Of a stretch of DNA of 64,000 bases, positions 1 through 7,247 are shown one piece after another. The stretch comes from Haloferula sp. BvORR071 (GTDB taxonomy: Bacteria; Verrucomicrobiota; Verrucomicrobiia; Verrucomicrobiales; Akkermansiaceae), in NCBI RefSeq assembly GCF_000739615.1, contig NZ_BATP01000019.1, positions 150,862 through 214,861 on the forward strand. The letters run 5' to 3'. The position numbers and the translations under genes were made by a program. The notes below the pieces were generated by a model, which ran no database searches, was not told where the DNA came from, and saw only the letters and a list, made by a program, of their open reading frames with translations. Within the stretch, counting starts at the first letter, position 1; each line of letters begins with the position of its first letter.

Positions 1-70
1 CGCCGGCAAGACCGTGGACAAGGCCAAGACCGAGCCCTACGGCTGCGGTGTGAAGTACGCCGCGAAGTGA
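1..70 (+). CDS. C-terminus of a thioredoxin/peroxiredoxin-family protein (partial)
   Basis: Only the last 22 codons are in the window, ending in TGA at 68-70. The tail reads TEPYGCGVKYAAK. A Gly-Cys-x-Val/Ile-Lys-Tyr/Trp tail is characteristic of the AhpC/TSA-like thioredoxin-family proteins of Planctomycetes and Verrucomicrobia, so a thiol-dependent redox protein is the best guess. The catalytic CxxC or peroxidatic cysteine would lie upstream of the window and cannot be seen. A strong terminator follows directly, so this is the last gene of its transcript. Confidence 0.5.
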   Translation, partial: AGKTVDKAKTEPYGCGVKYAAK

Positions 71-103
71 TTCGCCGGGTTATTTCGTTCAGTGAGTTTT
101 GGA

Positions 104-139
104 AGCCTCCGGGGATCTCCCCGGGGGCTTTTTCTTTTT
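104..139 (+). terminator. Rho-independent terminator
   Basis: An 11-bp stem (arms 104-114 and 119-129, one G-U pair, loop ATCT) is followed by a T-rich tract to 139. It sits 34 bases after the stop codon of the partial redox gene and ends that transcript. Confidence 0.9.
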
Positions 140-198
140 GCTTCCGCACATCAAGCCGTGCCCTTCCTCCAAACGATTCCCCATTCGCGGCGCAACCG

Positions 199-423
199 CT
201 TTAGGAGTGCGCGCGAGAATCGCCGCTTTTTCGGCGAGTCTTCCCTCATCTCGCCACACAAGTTCTAGGTGGGTCCGCCGCGATCTTGGTTCGGCGGGTG
301 AAGCGCTAGTCACTCACAACTACATCCCTGCCCGGGGTAAGGGCGGATCTTCCTAGAACTTGGATTGCGTGCCGATACGGATCCGCTCCCTCAAAGCGGC
401 GATTCCCGCGCGCACTCCTAAAG
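199..423. repeat. Long imperfect inverted repeat in a gene-free stretch
   Basis: The 320 bases between the terminator and the M56 gene hold no convincing ORF. They contain a nested inverted repeat. The outer arms are 199-229 and 393-423 (31 bases, one mismatch when one is reverse-complemented). Inner matches are 259-269 with 352-362 (CAAGTTCTAGG / CCTAGAACTTG) and a TCCGCC/GGCGGA pair further in. The transcript could fold into one long hairpin about 225 bases overall. It looks like a non-autonomous palindromic element, but no target-site duplication was recognised. Confidence 0.7.
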
Positions 424-460
424 CGGCGATGCCGCAAAAGGGGACATCGCTCGTTCCACA

Positions 461-1366
461 TCACTCCCCCGGAAACGGATTCGCATCCAGGCGCGTCCGG
501 ATCTCGTCCATCGGCACCGTCGTCTTCGCCGGCGGATCAGCCGGGCGGATGACCACGAGCCCGAGTGCCGTGAGCAGAGTCAGCACGATCAGGGTGCTGA
601 CGATCCAGCGTGGGCTGGTGGGCACCTTGGAAAACATCCGTTTTACGCGGGCCTCCAAGCCGCTTTCGTGGGCCATGGCCAGAGCGGTAGCAGGCGAGTG
701 CTTGGCCGCGGCGAGGTCGCAGAGGACGTTCGCATAGCGGTCAGCACGCATCCCTTCAGCGACGAGCGCTTCATCACAGGCAAACTCGCATTGGTCGCCG
801 AGACGACGGGCCATCCACCACACCAGTGGATTGAACCAGTGGAGCGTGCAGGCGGCGGAGGCCACCGCGCGCATCAGCGGATCGCGGCGCTGATGGTGCT
901 TCATCTCGTGTGCCAGCACAGCCTCTTGGGTTTCGGGTGGCCAGGAGTGCCATTCCTCCGGCACGAAGATCACCGGCTTGAAGATGCCCGCCGCCACCGG
1001 ACCGGGGTGGTGCTTGAGCAGGCGCACATCGGCGATCAGGTCGCCGGATTCGCGGACGCCGATGCGCTCGGAATCGCGGCGCCAGCGATTCAGGATGGTG
1101 AGCGCGGCGAACAAGCGCAAGGAAGCCACGGCCACGCCGATCGCCCAGATCCAGGGCAGCAAATTCCAGAGCGTTTCCTGCACTTCCACCGCTTCATCCG
1201 GATGCGGCAGGATCTGCCACTTCGGCAGAAAGAAAAGCAGCGGGAATACCAGCAACAGCACCAGCGCCAGCACGGTGAGACGCGGGTCCTTCGCATGATC
1301 GCGGCGACCGGCCCACCAGACAAAAACGGTGGCGGTCAGCGAGAAGGCGATGGCAGGCAGTAGCAT
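461..1366 (-). CDS. BlaR1-like M56 family membrane metallopeptidase, short form
   Basis: This 301-residue protein has two N-terminal membrane segments (about residues 1-20 and 28-48), a further hydrophobic segment near 68-92, and a final one near 252-275. The zinc-peptidase motif HEMKHH (HExxH) lies at about residue 154, followed by a conserved HWFNPLVWW stretch and CDEALVA, all typical of the M56/BlaR1 family. Unlike BlaR1 and MecR1 it stops soon after the last membrane segment and has no penicillin-binding or other large extracellular sensor domain. It is the last gene of a minus-strand set with a small envelope protein and a BlaI-type repressor. By family knowledge, the peptidase would cleave or trigger loss of the repressor when the cell envelope is perturbed. 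Confidence 0.85.
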   Translation of the reverse strand: MLLPAIAFSLTATVFVWWAGRRDHAKDPRLTVLALVLLLVFPLLFFLPKWQILPHPDEAVEVQETLWNLLPWIWAIGVAVASLRLFAALTILNRWRRDSERIGVRESGDLIADVRLLKHHPGPVAAGIFKPVIFVPEEWHSWPPETQEAVLAHEMKHHQRRDPLMRAVASAACTLHWFNPLVWWMARRLGDQCEFACDEALVAEGMRADRYANVLCDLAAAKHSPATALAMAHESGLEARVKRMFSKVPTSPRWIVSTLIVLTLLTALGLVVIRPADPPAKTTVPMDEIRTRLDANPFPGE

Positions 1367-1374
1367 GATGAATC

Positions 1375-1788
1375 TCAGTGAGCTTTCTCAGGATGCGCGG
1401 AAGAGCTGGCGCTTTGCCGGAAGCGCTCCCGGGTCCAGCGCTCCTTCGCGGCTTCCAGTTTCAATTTCGACGAGGCCCCACGAACCCCGGTATCCCGGAG
1501 CAGTTCGCAATTCCCGCGTGCATCGTCCACCAAAACGGTGAACTCGTCACCGGCAGCGAGCAGGTAGCCTCGCTCTGCGTAGGCTACATACCAGAACTGG
1601 TAGGGAGCCACATAACGCACCTCTTCCCGGTTGTAGCCGGAGAGATCGATCTGCAGCATTCGCGCCGCCGATTCCGCCGCACGGATGACCTCGGAGCGGT
1701 CGGTGGCGGCGCGTCCCGGCATCGGGGCGCAGTCTGCCAGCAGCAAGGCCAGCACCGGCAGGCCGGCGTATGGCAGGATCATCGTCAT
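1375..1788 (-). CDS. Small envelope protein between BlaI and M56 genes
   Basis: This 137-residue protein has a hydrophobic N-terminus followed by a cysteine at about residue 20 (LLLADC). It looks like a lipoprotein signal, although Asp before Cys is a poor lipobox. The rest is soluble, with a tyrosine-rich patch near residues 60-76 (PYQFWYVAYAERGY) and a basic, polar C-terminus. I do not recognise a family. It ends 8 bases before the start of the M56 gene and is read in the same direction as blaI, so it is probably co-expressed with both. A role as the envelope-side partner or sensor for the short M56 protein is an inference from position only. Confidence 0.6.
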   Translation of the reverse strand: MTMILPYAGLPVLALLLADCAPMPGRAATDRSEVIRAAESAARMLQIDLSGYNREEVRYVAPYQFWYVAYAERGYLLAAGDEFTVLVDDARGNCELLRDTGVRGASSKLKLEAAKERWTRERFRQSASSSAHPEKAH

Positions 1789-1839
1789 CGGTTCCGGGCC
1801 GTGGCCCGCGGATCGGATCGGGAAACAAATCCCGGCGGT

Positions 1840-2217
1840 TCAGTTCTCCGTATTGATCAGGCTGCGGATCTTCTCGATCTCGTCAGTGCTGAGCTGCTGG
1901 TCCTTGGGGTCCAGCAGGGCGGCCACGAGGTTCTCCGGCTTGCCTTCGAAGAAGGTGGAAAGGAGCTGCTTGAGGGCAGAGCGCTTGGCCTTTTTCTCCG
2001 GCACGGCCGGACGGTAAACGTAGCGGCGCGAGTCCTTGCGGAAGGAAACCAGCGTCTTCTCGATCATGGTCGCCAACAGAGCCCGCACTGCGGAATAGGT
2101 CGGCGGATCGGGCATTTGGTCCATGACCTCCTGCGCGGTTGCCTCCCCTACCCGGTAGAGGATATCCATCACCTGCCGCTCCCGTCGTGCCAGCGCTTCC
2201 GCATTGCTCATGCCCAT
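1840..2217 (-). CDS. blaI: BlaI/MecI-family transcriptional repressor
   Basis: This 125-residue protein is the usual length for BlaI/MecI/CopY repressors. It has an N-terminal winged helix (residues about 8-75, including RERQVMDIL, EVMDQMPDPPTYSAVRALL and a basic wing RKDSRRYVYRP) and a helical dimerisation tail that ends EIEKIRSLI. It heads the minus-strand operon with the envelope protein and the M56 peptidase and diverges from a secreted-protein cluster. By analogy with BlaI, it represses its own operon and perhaps the divergent genes until the peptidase signal relieves it. No beta-lactamase gene is visible nearby, so the regulated function is unknown. Confidence 0.9.
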   Translation of the reverse strand: MGMSNAEALARRERQVMDILYRVGEATAQEVMDQMPDPPTYSAVRALLATMIEKTLVSFRKDSRRYVYRPAVPEKKAKRSALKQLLSTFFEGKPENLVAALLDPKDQQLSTDEIEKIRSLINTEN

Positions 2218-2228
2218 GAATTACAGCC

Positions 2229-2313
2229 TTGCTGGAAAAGCCGCAATTCAAATGTTGAAAAAATAGCACTTAAGGTTTGACTAGGGCAGGGCTATAATGC
2301 TGTTTTTCCAGCA
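2229..2313. promoter_or_regulatory. Divergent promoter region with flanking inverted repeat
   Basis: Between blaI and the plus-strand lipoprotein gene there is a perfect -10 box TATAAT at 2293-2298. A weak -35 (TTAAGG, 2270-2275) lies 17 bases before it. The region is bounded by an inverted repeat, TTGCTGGAAAA at 2229-2239 and TTTTTCCAGCA at 2303-2313. Spacing of about 75 bases between arms and AT-rich filler make it a candidate operator for the adjacent BlaI-type repressor, although it does not resemble the classical TACA/TGTA BlaI operator. Confidence 0.5.
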
Positions 2314-2315
2314 CC

Positions 2316-3179
2316 ATGAAATTTGCGATGAAGGCAAGCGCAACCCCCAAGTGGAAAGATCTGTTTCGCATCAGCGCCGCAGCCTCGGCAGCGCTGTGGT
2401 TGTCAAGCTGCGCCAACAACGTAAGCCCCGGCGAAGCGAGGGGCGACTACAACCGGCCAATGCCCATCAATGGCCCGGCGGACAGCCAGTCGGCTGACGC
2501 GACGCCACCACGCCAGAAGTCGGCAGAAGAACGCCCGGGCTTGGCTACCGGCTTCGGCGAGTCCGCGGACTCCGACTGGCACCGCCAGTCCTTCGTGCGG
2601 GCTTCCTCGAAGCCCGCCGGGGCCGGGCTGGTCTATTACAACGACAAGGAAGGCATCGAAGCGATGACCGGCTCGAAGCGGAAGGTCGGCGGCGTGGAGA
2701 CGGCGGCGGGCGACATGATCGAGTGGGGCATCAAGAGCGGCTTCGGCTACCTGCCGACCTACAAGACCTATAGCTGGGGCACCCGGCGTTTCGTGGTCGG
2801 TGAGAAAGACTCCGACTACTCGATTGTGCTGAAGAACCGCTGCAAAAGCCGCCTGGAGGTGGTGCTGAGCGTCGACGGTCTGGACGTGATCGACGGCAAG
2901 AAGGCTGGTCTTTCCAAGCAGGGCTACGTGATCGGCTCCGGCGAGACGCTGGAGGTGAAGGGCTGGCGGACCAGCCCCACTACAGTGGCGCGCTTCAGGT
3001 TTTCCACCGTCGCAGGTTCCTACACGAACCTCGCGTATGGCGATCATCGCAATGTCGGTGTGATCGGGATGGCGGTCTTCGCCGAGAAAGGCGTGGATCC
3101 CTGGACCTGGAGCTCGGGCGAGGTGAATAACCGGCTTGAGGCGGATCCCTTTGCCAAAGCTCCCGGCAGGAACCAATAG
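2316..3179 (+). CDS. Predicted lipoprotein of unknown function
   Basis: This 287-residue protein has a lipoprotein signal whose lipobox reads LSSC at about residues 25-28, followed by a disordered proline- and serine-rich linker to about residue 90. The C-terminal part (about 110-280) is folded, with a conserved-looking core VVLSVDGLDVIDGK, GYVIGSGETLEVKGW and NVGVIGMAVFAEKG. I have no name for this domain. Start at 2316 is close to the predicted -10; ATG at 2328-2330 (codon 5) is an alternative. It is the first of three small envelope genes on the plus strand (gap of 5 bases to the next) that diverge from blaI. Confidence 0.7.
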   Translation: MKFAMKASATPKWKDLFRISAAASAALWLSSCANNVSPGEARGDYNRPMPINGPADSQSADATPPRQKSAEERPGLATGFGESADSDWHRQSFVRASSKPAGAGLVYYNDKEGIEAMTGSKRKVGGVETAAGDMIEWGIKSGFGYLPTYKTYSWGTRRFVVGEKDSDYSIVLKNRCKSRLEVVLSVDGLDVIDGKKAGLSKQGYVIGSGETLEVKGWRTSPTTVARFRFSTVAGSYTNLAYGDHRNVGVIGMAVFAEKGVDPWTWSSGEVNNRLEADPFAKAPGRNQ

Positions 3180-3184
3180 TACTC

Positions 3185-3793
3185 ATGAAAACTCGACGTG
3201 GGTTTTGCAGCGCCGCACTGGCGGTGCTGGCCGGGGTCTGGTGTGCACCGGCGTTGCGGGCGGAGTCACTGAACTTCCTGCCCGAGCCTCAGGGCAAACT
3301 GCCGCTGCTGGCGCTGTGGGTGGATGACCATGGGAGCAAGCAGCGGACTTCCCCCGGCGAAAAGGTGCTGCGCTTCGCTGTGTGGGAAGATGGTACCGTC
3401 CTCTGCGGGCGGGATCTGGAGAATGACGGAAACCGCCTGCGCACCGGCAAGATCCCGAAGGAACAGGTGGCGCTGCTCAAGAAGCAGATCCAGATCTCCG
3501 GAATCTTCGAACTGAAGGGCAATTGCTACCTGGTGCCGGATGCGCCGGTGCTCTGCATGATCGCGGTGGTGGACGGCAAACAGCAGATGCTCTTCTGGGA
3601 CGAGCGGGAGATCCCCGGCTACGGGATCAACAGCCATCCGAAGCCGCAGCACCTGGCCTTCATGAGAGCCTGGAAACAGGCGAAGGCGGCGGGGATCAAG
3701 CAGCTCGGCGGTAGTCTGACGGATCTGGCTGGCGTGCAGACCTTCCGACCGCCGGACGCGTGGTATTTGAAAAAGCCGATTCAGTCAGAGTAA
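3185..3793 (+). CDS. Secreted protein of unknown function
   Basis: This 202-residue protein begins with a signal peptide (MKTRRGFCSAALAVLAGVWC..., predicted cut after LRA near residue 26). The mature part reads like a small beta-rich periplasmic domain (FAVWEDGTVLCGRD, CYLVPDAPVLCMIAVVDGK). Three cysteines in the mature part could allow a disulfide. I do not recognise the family. It follows the lipoprotein gene by 5 bases and is probably co-transcribed. Confidence 0.65.
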   Translation: MKTRRGFCSAALAVLAGVWCAPALRAESLNFLPEPQGKLPLLALWVDDHGSKQRTSPGEKVLRFAVWEDGTVLCGRDLENDGNRLRTGKIPKEQVALLKKQIQISGIFELKGNCYLVPDAPVLCMIAVVDGKQQMLFWDEREIPGYGINSHPKPQHLAFMRAWKQAKAAGIKQLGGSLTDLAGVQTFRPPDAWYLKKPIQSE

Positions 3794-3810
3794 ATTCAGA
3801 AAGGCACGCT

Positions 3811-4035
3811 ATGCACTTTGCACAAGATACGTGGAGCGGACGGATCTGTCTTTTGCTCGGTTTGGTCCTGCTGGTGTGGGGAGCTTGTCGCGAGCCGATG
3901 CTGCCGACGCGTCAAGCGGTAGTGGTTGCACCTGCCTCGCTTGAGAAAGTGGCGGAGGAAGTCGTCGTGAACGATGAGGACCGGGAGCCCTTGCTGGTGA
4001 TTGCCCGACATGACAAAGGGAAGGTGGCTCCCTGA
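3811..4035 (+). CDS. Small membrane or lipid-anchored protein
   Basis: This 74-residue protein has a hydrophobic N-terminal segment (GRICLLLGLVLLVWGAC, residues about 10-26) ending in a cysteine, with a charged tail. The lipobox is imperfect because Trp is at the -3 position. ATG at 3811 was chosen because GAAAGG lies 6-7 bases upstream; an upstream in-frame start at 3760 would overlap the preceding gene. It is the last of the three small envelope genes. Confidence 0.5.
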   Translation: MHFAQDTWSGRICLLLGLVLLVWGACREPMLPTRQAVVVAPASLEKVAEEVVVNDEDREPLLVIARHDKGKVAP

Positions 4036-4049
4036 GTGAAGGGACGACC

Positions 4050-4493
4050 CTAACAACTTTCACGCATCCTCTTCCTCCAGCGCCACGCCAGCAAGCCGCC
4101 CCACACCCCCAGATACAGACCTACCAGCAGCCAATCCGGCAACTTCAACACCGGATCGCCTCCCCACTTCTGAAAGCTCGGCCGTCCGAAAGGGAGATCG
4201 CTCTGACGCTCCCAACGGCCATACATCCATCCCGCTTGGTCGCCTCCTGCGTCCATACACATGACCGAGATCTCTGAGTCGGCATGGGTAACCGAAGTCC
4301 TCCACACGGCTGTCCCGTAGGAAATGAGCGAGGTATTCCGCAAGCAATCGCCCCAGGCCCAGAGCAGGAACAGAAGGCCGAACATGCCCAGCCACAGCAG
4401 GGGTGAACGCCGCAAGAAGCGGGAATTCCTCACTCCTTCCTGATAGACCGATGCCACACCGGGCACACGCAAAATCCTTCTAACAAACCTCAT
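4050..4493 (-). CDS. Two-pass membrane protein of unknown function
   Basis: This 147-residue protein has a basic N-terminus, a membrane segment near residues 32-48 (PLLWLGMFGLLFLLWAW), a central extracytoplasmic loop, and a second membrane segment near 120-138 (LLVGLYLGVWGGLLAW) ending in a basic tail. Its start overlaps the end of the upstream dehydrogenase gene by 14 bases, which suggests translational coupling. No function is evident. Confidence 0.6.
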   Translation of the reverse strand: MRFVRRILRVPGVASVYQEGVRNSRFLRRSPLLWLGMFGLLFLLWAWGDCLRNTSLISYGTAVWRTSVTHADSEISVMCMDAGGDQAGWMYGRWERQSDLPFGRPSFQKWGGDPVLKLPDWLLVGLYLGVWGGLLAWRWRKRMRESC

Positions 4494-5385
4494 CGATCAC
4501 CTTCCGCACCGCCCTCGCCGCGGCACGGAATTGCTCGCTTTCGAGCGCATTCAGATCGGGATGCATGAAGCGCTCGATGCCGCGCTTGCCGACAACGACA
4601 GGAAGGCTCAGGCAGACGCCTTCAACCCCGAGGAAACCATCGACCTTCACGCTGAGCGGGACGGTGCGGCGCTCGTCTAACAAGATCGCCTCGATGATGT
4701 AGGAGGCAGCCTGGCCGATGGCGTAGCAGGTGTTGCGCTTCTTGCGGAAGACCTCGATGCCCGCTCCCGCCGCCTTGTCGCAGAGGGCGCGGCGCTCGGG
4801 GGTATCGTCGATCCTCTCGCCGCCTGCCTGGGCCACGCTCATCGCGGGGAACATGTGCATGCCATGCTCGCCGAGGATGTAGGCGCGCAGATCATCAGGA
4901 TGGATGTGGGTCATCGCGGAGAGCATCTCGCGGAAGCGGATCGAATCGACCAGGGTGCCCGTGCCCATCACTCGCTCGCGCGGGAAACCGGTGATCTGGA
5001 GTGCTTCCCAAGTCAGAATATCGACGGGGTTGGTGATCATCACCAGCTTGGTCTGCGGGGCCAGCTCGGCGATGGTCGGCAGGAGCTTGCGCATCAGCTG
5101 GACATTCCCGGCGGCGAGGATGTTCCGGTCGGTAATATTGTCGGGCGTGGGGACGGAGGCGCACATCGCCACCACCTCGCTGCCCGCACAATCCGAGAGG
5201 TCCCCTGCCCTCACGCTCACCGGCACCTGCAGGAAGGCCTGCGCGTGCATCAGATCCATCGCCTCGCCCTCGGCCTTGGTCCGGTTCGCGCCGACCAGCA
5301 CGATCTCGCGGGCCGCGCCGCGCAGCATCAGGGTATAGGCCAGCACCATTCCCACATTTCCCGGTCCGACGATCGTGACTTTCAC
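4480..5385 (-). CDS. Lactate/malate dehydrogenase family protein
   Basis: This 301-residue NAD-dependent 2-hydroxyacid dehydrogenase starts with the Rossmann motif VTIVGPGNVGMVLAY. It has the nucleotide-binding ITNPVDILTW, the substrate-binding GTLVDSIRFRE and the catalytic histidine in ILGEHGMH. The arginine in ITDRNILAAGN lines up with the mobile-loop arginine of LDH/MDH. The loop itself (SVPTPDN) has neither the usual LDH nor MDH signature, so the substrate (lactate, malate or another 2-oxoacid) is not decided. GTG at 5385 was chosen because AAGGAAAGG lies just upstream; a TTG at 5445 would add 20 residues before the Rossmann strand. It diverges from nspC. Confidence 0.85.
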   Translation of the reverse strand: MKVTIVGPGNVGMVLAYTLMLRGAAREIVLVGANRTKAEGEAMDLMHAQAFLQVPVSVRAGDLSDCAGSEVVAMCASVPTPDNITDRNILAAGNVQLMRKLLPTIAELAPQTKLVMITNPVDILTWEALQITGFPRERVMGTGTLVDSIRFREMLSAMTHIHPDDLRAYILGEHGMHMFPAMSVAQAGGERIDDTPERRALCDKAAGAGIEVFRKKRNTCYAIGQAASYIIEAILLDERRTVPLSVKVDGFLGVEGVCLSLPVVVGKRGIERFMHPDLNALESEQFRAAARAVRKVIDEVC

Positions 5386-5465
5386 CGGCCTTTCCTTCGG
5401 TTGCCCGGCCAAAAAGTTCAACGATCGATGTTGGACCTGCGGCAATCCGAGTTCATGGTCGCCGC

Positions 5466-6668
5466 GTGGCTTCCTACGTCATCTCCATCGCCGCCCTCCG
5501 CCGCAATGCCGCCATCCTGCGGGAAACTGCCGATGCCGCGGGCTGCAAGATCGTGCTCGCGCTGAAAGGTTTCTCCTGTTGGAAGGCCTTCCCGTATATC
5601 CGGGAGTATCTGGATGGCTGCTGTGCCTCCGGCCTGTGGGAGGCACTGCTGGCGCGCGACTACTTCGGCAAGCACGTGGTCACCTACTCGCCGGCCTATC
5701 AGGAGGAGGACATCCGCCAACTCTGCGAATTCACCCACCACCTCGACTTCAACTCGCTGTCGCAGTGGTTCCGCTTCCGCGAAATGGTGATGGCGCACCC
5801 GCGCTTCCTGAGCGGTGAACTGCACTGCGGGCTACGGGTGAATCCCGAGTGCTCCACCGGCCACACCGCCCTCTACGATCCCTGCGTGCCGGGCTCGCGG
5901 CTTGGGATCACCGCCGAGCAACTGGAGGGCGTCGACCTGACAGGACTGTCCGGCCTGCACTTCCACACCCTCTGCGAGCAGAACTCGGATGACTTGGAGA
6001 AGACCCTGGCGGCGGTGGACGAGAAGTTCGGCCACCTCCTGCGCAGCCCTCAATTCACCTACCTGAACATGGGCGGCGGCCACTGGATCACCAAGCCCTT
6101 CTACGATCGCGAGCGCCTGATCCGCCTGGTGCGCGAAACCAGGACGAAGTATGGCGTGGAAGTCTGGCTGGAGCCGGGCGAGGCCGGAGCGATCCACACC
6201 GGCGTGCTGCGCTCCGAAGTGCTGGATGTCTTCGAATCAGCCGGACACAAGCTCGCGATCCTCGACATCTCCGCCACCGCCCACATGCCCGATGTACTGG
6301 AGATGCCGTACCGCCCGGATGTCTTTCTTGCCACTCCGCACTCCGCACTCGCCACTCCGCACTCCATAGAACCCGCCGTCACCTTCGAAGGCGAAACCTA
6401 CCAAGCTTCCACCGAATCCGGCGAGCACCTCTACCGCCTCGGCGGCCCGACCTGCCTCGCCGGAGACGTCACCGGCGACTTCGCCTTCCCTCGCCCGCTC
6501 AAGGCCGGAGACATCCTCGTCTTCGACGATATGGCGCACTACACGATGGTGAAGACCACCACCTTCAACGGCGTCCCCCACCCTGCCATCGTGCTCCAGC
6601 ATGAAGACGGCAGGCTGGAAACGATCCGCGAGTTCGGCTACCCGGACTTCCGGGACCGGCTCAGTTAG
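5466..6668 (+). CDS. nspC: Carboxynorspermidine/carboxyspermidine decarboxylase
   Basis: This 400-residue PLP-dependent fold-III decarboxylase would remove CO2 from carboxy(nor)spermidine, the last step of the alternative spermidine pathway. The PLP-lysine motif is in KIVLALKGFSCWKAFP, with GLHFHTLCEQ, LNMGGGHWITKP, WLEPGEAGA, the substrate-binding GGPTCLAGD and the C-terminal DMAHYTMVKTTTFNG, all typical of NspC. It starts at GTG 5466 without an obvious Shine-Dalgarno. An odd insertion near residues 288-300 (ATPHSALATPHS) is encoded by a short direct repeat and interrupts the region before GGPTCLAGD. The carboxyspermidine dehydrogenase partner is not in this window, but speA is 3 kb away. 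Confidence 0.93.
   Translation: MASYVISIAALRRNAAILRETADAAGCKIVLALKGFSCWKAFPYIREYLDGCCASGLWEALLARDYFGKHVVTYSPAYQEEDIRQLCEFTHHLDFNSLSQWFRFREMVMAHPRFLSGELHCGLRVNPECSTGHTALYDPCVPGSRLGITAEQLEGVDLTGLSGLHFHTLCEQNSDDLEKTLAAVDEKFGHLLRSPQFTYLNMGGGHWITKPFYDRERLIRLVRETRTKYGVEVWLEPGEAGAIHTGVLRSEVLDVFESAGHKLAILDISATAHMPDVLEMPYRPDVFLATPHSALATPHSIEPAVTFEGETYQASTESGEHLYRLGGPTCLAGDVTGDFAFPRPLKAGDILVFDDMAHYTMVKTTTFNGVPHPAIVLQHEDGRLETIREFGYPDFRDRLS
6330..6365 (+). repeat. Short direct repeat inside nspC
   Basis: A perfect 15-base repeat GCCACTCCGCACTCC occurs at 6330-6344 and 6351-6365, separated by GCACTC, so the stretch is a run of CACTCCG-type units. It stays in frame and adds a low-complexity loop to the decarboxylase. 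It has the look of intergenic microsatellite sequence captured in a coding region. Confidence 0.8.
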
Positions 6669-6781
6669 AGGCCACGCGCTCTTGATCCGGCAGTTGCAGT
6701 GCCATGAAGCCCGGGTGAATTCCCCATGAACCACTCGCGCCTGATTGACCCGGCGCGGCGACCCGCGCATGACAGCGAGCC

Positions 6782-7186
6782 GTGAAGCCGACCGCCTTGC
6801 GCCTCGCCCTCGTCTGCTACGGAGCCCTGTTCTTGGGAATCATCCTGAATGCGGACCGTGGCGGCGGGCAGTTCTACCACTTCATCACCGAGCTGCCGCT
6901 GGGCGACAAGGCCGGGCACCTCGGTCTGGTGGGCACATTGTCCCTGCTGCTGAATTTATCCCTGAATGGCCGCCGCGCCCCCCGGCCACTGGCCGGGATC
7001 ATGCTCGGCACCCTGCTGGTCGCCGGGGGCATGAGCTTGGAAGAGTGCTCGCAGGCCTTCTTCCCCTCGCGGACCTTGGATTGGGCGGACGGGCTGGCAA
7101 ATCTGGCGGGGGCTACCGCAGGTGAGCTCGGCGCGCGGTATTTCCTGCGCCGCAAGCGCGATGGACAAGCCGCCGCAGGCTGCTAG
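6782..7186 (+). CDS. VanZ-like family membrane protein
   Basis: This 134-residue protein has about four membrane segments. It carries the VanZ-like signature: DKAGHLGLVGTLSLLLN near residue 40, then E-x-x-Q-x-F-x-P-x-R in EECSQAFFPSRTLDWADGLANLAGATAGELG. VanZ-like proteins are linked to envelope traits such as glycopeptide resistance, but the biochemical role of this subgroup is unknown. It starts at GTG 6782 and lies 61 bases before the lysyl-phosphatidylglycerol fusion gene, so joint expression is plausible. Confidence 0.8.
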   Translation: MKPTALRLALVCYGALFLGIILNADRGGGQFYHFITELPLGDKAGHLGLVGTLSLLLNLSLNGRRAPRPLAGIMLGTLLVAGGMSLEECSQAFFPSRTLDWADGLANLAGATAGELGARYFLRRKRDGQAAAGC

Positions 7187-7247
7187 ACAGAAGCCCGCAA
7201 CGCTGGCCGTATCCGGCCGGAAGCGCGAGGTTCCTGTATCCTGTACC

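Noticed and set aside
99..737. Plus-strand ORFs over the terminator and the inverted repeat
   Set aside because: They run through a terminator and a palindrome or lie antisense to the M56 gene, and have no protein-like features.
2255..2298. A TTGACT...TATAAT promoter at 2277-2298
   Set aside because: The two boxes are only 10 bases apart, too close for a sigma-70 promoter; a weaker -35 at 2270 with 17-base spacing was preferred.
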